Origin: an uncultured Pseudomonadales bacterium
GTDB taxonomy: Bacteria > Pseudomonadota > Gammaproteobacteria > Pseudomonadales > Porticoccaceae
DNA length: 8,363 nucleotides
Assembly (NCBI GenBank): GCA_905478725.1
Contig: CAJQJT010000223.1
Span: forward strand, 1 to 8,363
Reading direction: 5' to 3'
This document shows, one piece after another, positions 7,165 through 8,363 of this stretch; within the stretch, counting starts at the first letter, position 1; each line of letters opens with the position of its first letter. Under the pieces are notes generated by a model. It was not told where the DNA came from. It made no database searches and was given only the letters and a program-made list of their open reading frames with translations. Position numbers and translations under genes: made by a program.

Positions 7165-7173
7165 CCCCTCTTT
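7165..7173 (-). promoter_or_regulatory. Ribosome binding site fixing the TTG start of the SDR gene
   Basis: On the coding strand AAAGAGGGG ends 6 bases before TTG (7158-7156). No ATG or GTG lies at a suitable place nearby, so TTG is the most likely start. Just upstream is a small hairpin, GCGAA/TTCGC (7179-7183 with 7189-7193). Confidence 0.7.
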
Positions 7174-7202
7174 AGGCGGCGAATGAATTTCGCTTACCTA
7201 GA

Positions 7203-7214
7203 TTATTTTTATTA
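7203..7214 (-). repeat. AT-rich 12-mer shared with the spacer before the acyl-CoA synthetase
   Basis: The + strand string TTATTTTTATTA is identical to that at 6334-6345 and lies 45-56 bases upstream of the SDR start, in a spacer of almost pure A/T (about 7201-7230). It may be chance in low-complexity DNA. Confidence 0.35.
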
Positions 7215-7266
7215 TTAATTATTTTTTTATGAGTTCTTTTTTGTTCTTCTGCGACTTACTTAATCG

Positions 7267-7857
7267 CTACTTAGAGACCACCAAACCATTTAGCATATTG
7301 ACGACAACGTCTATGGCGGTTTTTTTACTCAAGCCCTGATGATCACGCAGGCGATTCCAAAATTCAAAAGAGGCAATGCCATGCACAGCTTCACAGCAAC
7401 CTGCATCAAGATTTTCTAGCTCCGGTAACCAATCGTGGAGATCTTTGCGCAAACCGCGCTGATAGCGTTCATAGTTTTTGCGCAGAGTAGCAAAGCGCCA
7501 GCGCTGAGCCAGAGTGGTAAGCATCACATTGCCATAGAGTTCATAGCCTTTGGCGCGCTGTTCCACTGCATGCAAAATACGCTGCTTTAGAGTTCCCTTG
7601 CGATCACCACCCAAAAATATATCTTCGTAGCGACTGCGGCGCGCCTCGTCCGCCATAACAAATATGCTTTCCATATCTTCAAAGTGACGAAAGACGCTGC
7701 GAATACCCACACCAGCCCGCTCGGAAACCTGTTGTGCTGTGGGAATCAAGGTGCCCTCGCCGATCATGTCGAGCATGGCTTCAATAATCGCCTGCTTGCT
7801 GCGCTCACTGCGCTGACGGCGTCCGTCAGGGGCTGCATTTGTCGATGGAGTAGTCAT
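7267..7857 (-). CDS. TetR-family transcriptional regulator
   Basis: This is a 196-residue one-component repressor-type regulator. The N-terminal DNA-binding domain spans about residues 15-65: a first helix at RSKQAIIEAMLDMIGEG, then the helix-turn-helix PTAQQVSERAGVGIRSVFRHF (39-59), where GIRSVFRHF holds the recognition helix and the usual aromatic-His-Phe end. The C-terminal half is helical, ligand-binding and poorly conserved, so the inducer is unknown; an acyl-CoA or free acid of the pathway would be a reasonable guess. It is the first gene of the probable operon, so autoregulation is likely. Inverted repeats at 7924-7981 flank its candidate promoter. The ATG at 7857 has its AAGGA 15 bases away, longer than optimal, and overlaps the stop of a four-codon micro-ORF. 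Confidence 0.93.
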   Translation of the reverse strand: MTTPSTNAAPDGRRQRSERSKQAIIEAMLDMIGEGTLIPTAQQVSERAGVGIRSVFRHFEDMESIFVMADEARRSRYEDIFLGGDRKGTLKQRILHAVEQRAKGYELYGNVMLTTLAQRWRFATLRKNYERYQRGLRKDLHDWLPELENLDAGCCEAVHGIASFEFWNRLRDHQGLSKKTAIDVVVNMLNGLVVSK

Positions 7858-7868
7858 AATTTTGCCAT
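7854..7868 (-). other. Four-codon micro-ORF (MAKL) overlapping the tetR start
   Basis: ATG GCA AAA TTA TGA reads from 7868 to 7854, and its stop overlaps the tetR ATG as ATGA. The Shine-Dalgarno GAAGGA (7878-7873) is 4 bases from this ATG but 15 from the tetR ATG. Ribosomes may load here and reinitiate on tetR. It may equally be a chance frame. Confidence 0.25.
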
Positions 7869-7923
7869 TATTTCCTTCGCGTCTAGTCGATAAATAGCCT
7901 GTTCAGTAGCTTAATACACAGTG

Positions 7924-7962
7924 TTCGGGCAGGCGCACAGTATAGGCCATTATCCTGCCGAA
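7924..7962. promoter_or_regulatory. Inverted repeat flanking the candidate tetR promoter -10, possible operator
   Basis: The arms TTCGGGCAGG (7924-7933) and CCTGCCGAA (7954-7962) are inverted copies apart from one extra G, separated by 20 bases. Near the centre, on the minus strand, is TATACT (7944-7939), a good -10 hexamer. A weak -35, TTAGTT (7967-7962), lies 17 bases upstream of it. A dimeric repressor bound here would cover the promoter. Assignment to the neighbouring TetR protein is inference. Confidence 0.4.
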
Positions 7963-7981
7963 ACTAAATCAATGGGCCTAT
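7942..7981. promoter_or_regulatory. Second, overlapping inverted repeat upstream of tetR
   Basis: ATAGGCCATT (7942-7951) and AATGGGCCTAT (7971-7981) are inverted copies with one extra base and a 19-base gap. It overlaps the first inverted repeat and spans the weak -35 region. It could be a second operator or part of a larger folded structure. Confidence 0.35.
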
Positions 7982-8070
7982 TAATGCTAAACCTAGTTGA
8001 CATAAAAAGAGCCTAGCAGACCCAGTACGCCTCAACCTGCAATAAAACCTAGCTACCTGAACCAAGACGG

Positions 8071-8363
8071 TTATAACCCTAAGAGTAGCGCCTCACAGCC
8101 AGTGCCCTCGAGTACTCTATCAATGCGGCCACGATCCTTATCACTCAGTTCAGCATAGGCCTGATTGATCCACTTCAGGCACTTTACCTGATAGGGAAAT
8201 GTCTGTTGACTCCAAATAGCGCCATCGATTTCTGCCTGCCAGCTTTTCTCCCCGGCCTGCAGCGCTCGAGCATTAGCTACCAGAGCAGGAACATACATGC
8301 GCCCCAGCTCATTGAGTAGACCGCGCAGAGAGTCTGGCTGCTGCTCGAGAGATCTCCAACCAC
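8071..8363 (-). CDS. C-terminal part of a glutathione S-transferase-like protein, 5' end missing
   Basis: The frame stays open from the TAA at 8073-8071 to the right window edge (about 97 residues), so the ATG at 8298 is internal and the gene starts outside. The visible sequence includes ELGRMYVPALVANARAL, AEIDGAIWSQQTFPYQVKCL, KWINQAYAELSDKDRGRID and the ending EGTGCEALLLGL. From memory this resembles the helical C-terminal end of a group of bacterial glutathione S-transferase-like proteins, but the N-terminal thioredoxin domain that would prove it is not in view. It is co-directional with the tetR operon but separated by 213 bases, with no strong terminator seen. The GGTTATAACC palindrome (8069-8078) spans its stop codon. 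Confidence 0.55.
   Translation of the reverse strand, partial: GWRSLEQQPDSLRGLLNELGRMYVPALVANARALQAGEKSWQAEIDGAIWSQQTFPYQVKCLKWINQAYAELSDKDRGRIDRVLEGTGCEALLLGL

Larger units (their letters stand above)
3608..7857 (-). other. Probable four-gene catabolic operon: tetR, SDR, acyl-CoA synthetase, crotonase
   Basis: Four genes lie on the same strand with spacers of 108, 62 and 81 bases and no hairpin-plus-U-run between them. A candidate promoter precedes the regulator gene and the strong terminator at 3511-3550 follows the last gene. The enzymes fit one acyl-CoA pathway: activation, isomerisation and hydroxy/keto oxidoreduction. The spacers are not short, and each could contain its own promoter, so co-transcription is inferred. 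Confidence 0.6.

Noticed and set aside
8001..8068. Terminator after the glutathione S-transferase-like gene
   Set aside because: A short U-run exists on the minus strand (8003-8010), but no good stem precedes it. Direct repeats of AAACCTAG (7989-7996, 8045-8052) were also seen and look incidental.
8296..8298. ATG giving a separate 75-residue gene at the right edge
   Set aside because: The same frame runs open to the window edge and reads as continuous helical protein, so it is the end of a larger gene.
1..8363. Mobile element, CRISPR, toxin-antitoxin or phage-defence system
   Set aside because: No transposase, integrase, repeat-spacer array, tRNA or defence-type gene was found; every sizeable gene fits ordinary metabolic or regulatory families.

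Overview
The window looks like chromosomal DNA from a Gram-negative heterotroph, most likely a marine-type gammaproteobacterium. The evidence is a periplasmic PQQ quinohemoprotein with a Sec signal peptide, Shine-Dalgarno-led genes of moderate GC with AT-rich spacers, and several lipid/CoA-metabolism families. This placement is an inference from protein style; no rRNA or marker gene is present.

Left part (+ strand): positions 1-906 carry the 3' portion of a metallo-beta-lactamase-fold hydrolase whose start lies before the window. Its stop codon runs into a small 10-bp tandem repeat. A 371-base spacer follows (907-1277) with a second, 14-bp tandem repeat at 1151-1207. The spacer leads to a complete type II quinohemoprotein alcohol dehydrogenase at 1278-3506: signal peptide, PQQ propeller with vicinal disulfide, and C-terminal cytochrome c domain. 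A strong, nearly symmetric hairpin with A and T flanks (3511-3550) separates it from the convergent genes on the other strand.

Right part (- strand): read from right to left, a TetR-family regulator (7857-7267), a short-chain dehydrogenase (7158-6382, TTG start), a FATP/very-long-chain-type acyl-CoA synthetase (6319-4517) and a crotonase resembling delta3,5-delta2,4-dienoyl-CoA isomerase (4435-3608) form a probable four-gene catabolic operon. Gaps are 108, 62 and 81 bases, with no internal terminator seen, and the operon ends at the shared hairpin. Upstream of it, at the right edge, is the C-terminal end of a gene that resembles a glutathione S-transferase-like protein.

How they may work together: the operon can activate a carboxylic acid to its CoA thioester, shift double bonds, and oxidise or reduce a hydroxyl/keto group, under control of its own TetR protein. 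The convergent periplasmic alcohol dehydrogenase could supply the acid precursor by oxidising an alcohol. The substrate cannot be read from the sequence; an unsaturated, branched, terpenoid or steroid-like acid would fit, but this is inference. No acyl-CoA dehydrogenase, thiolase, aldehyde dehydrogenase or PQQ-biosynthesis gene is in the window. I see no mobile element, CRISPR array, tRNA or rRNA. All genes belong to known families; the less ordinary material is in the non-coding DNA (two tandem repeats, and overlapping inverted repeats at the regulator promoter).
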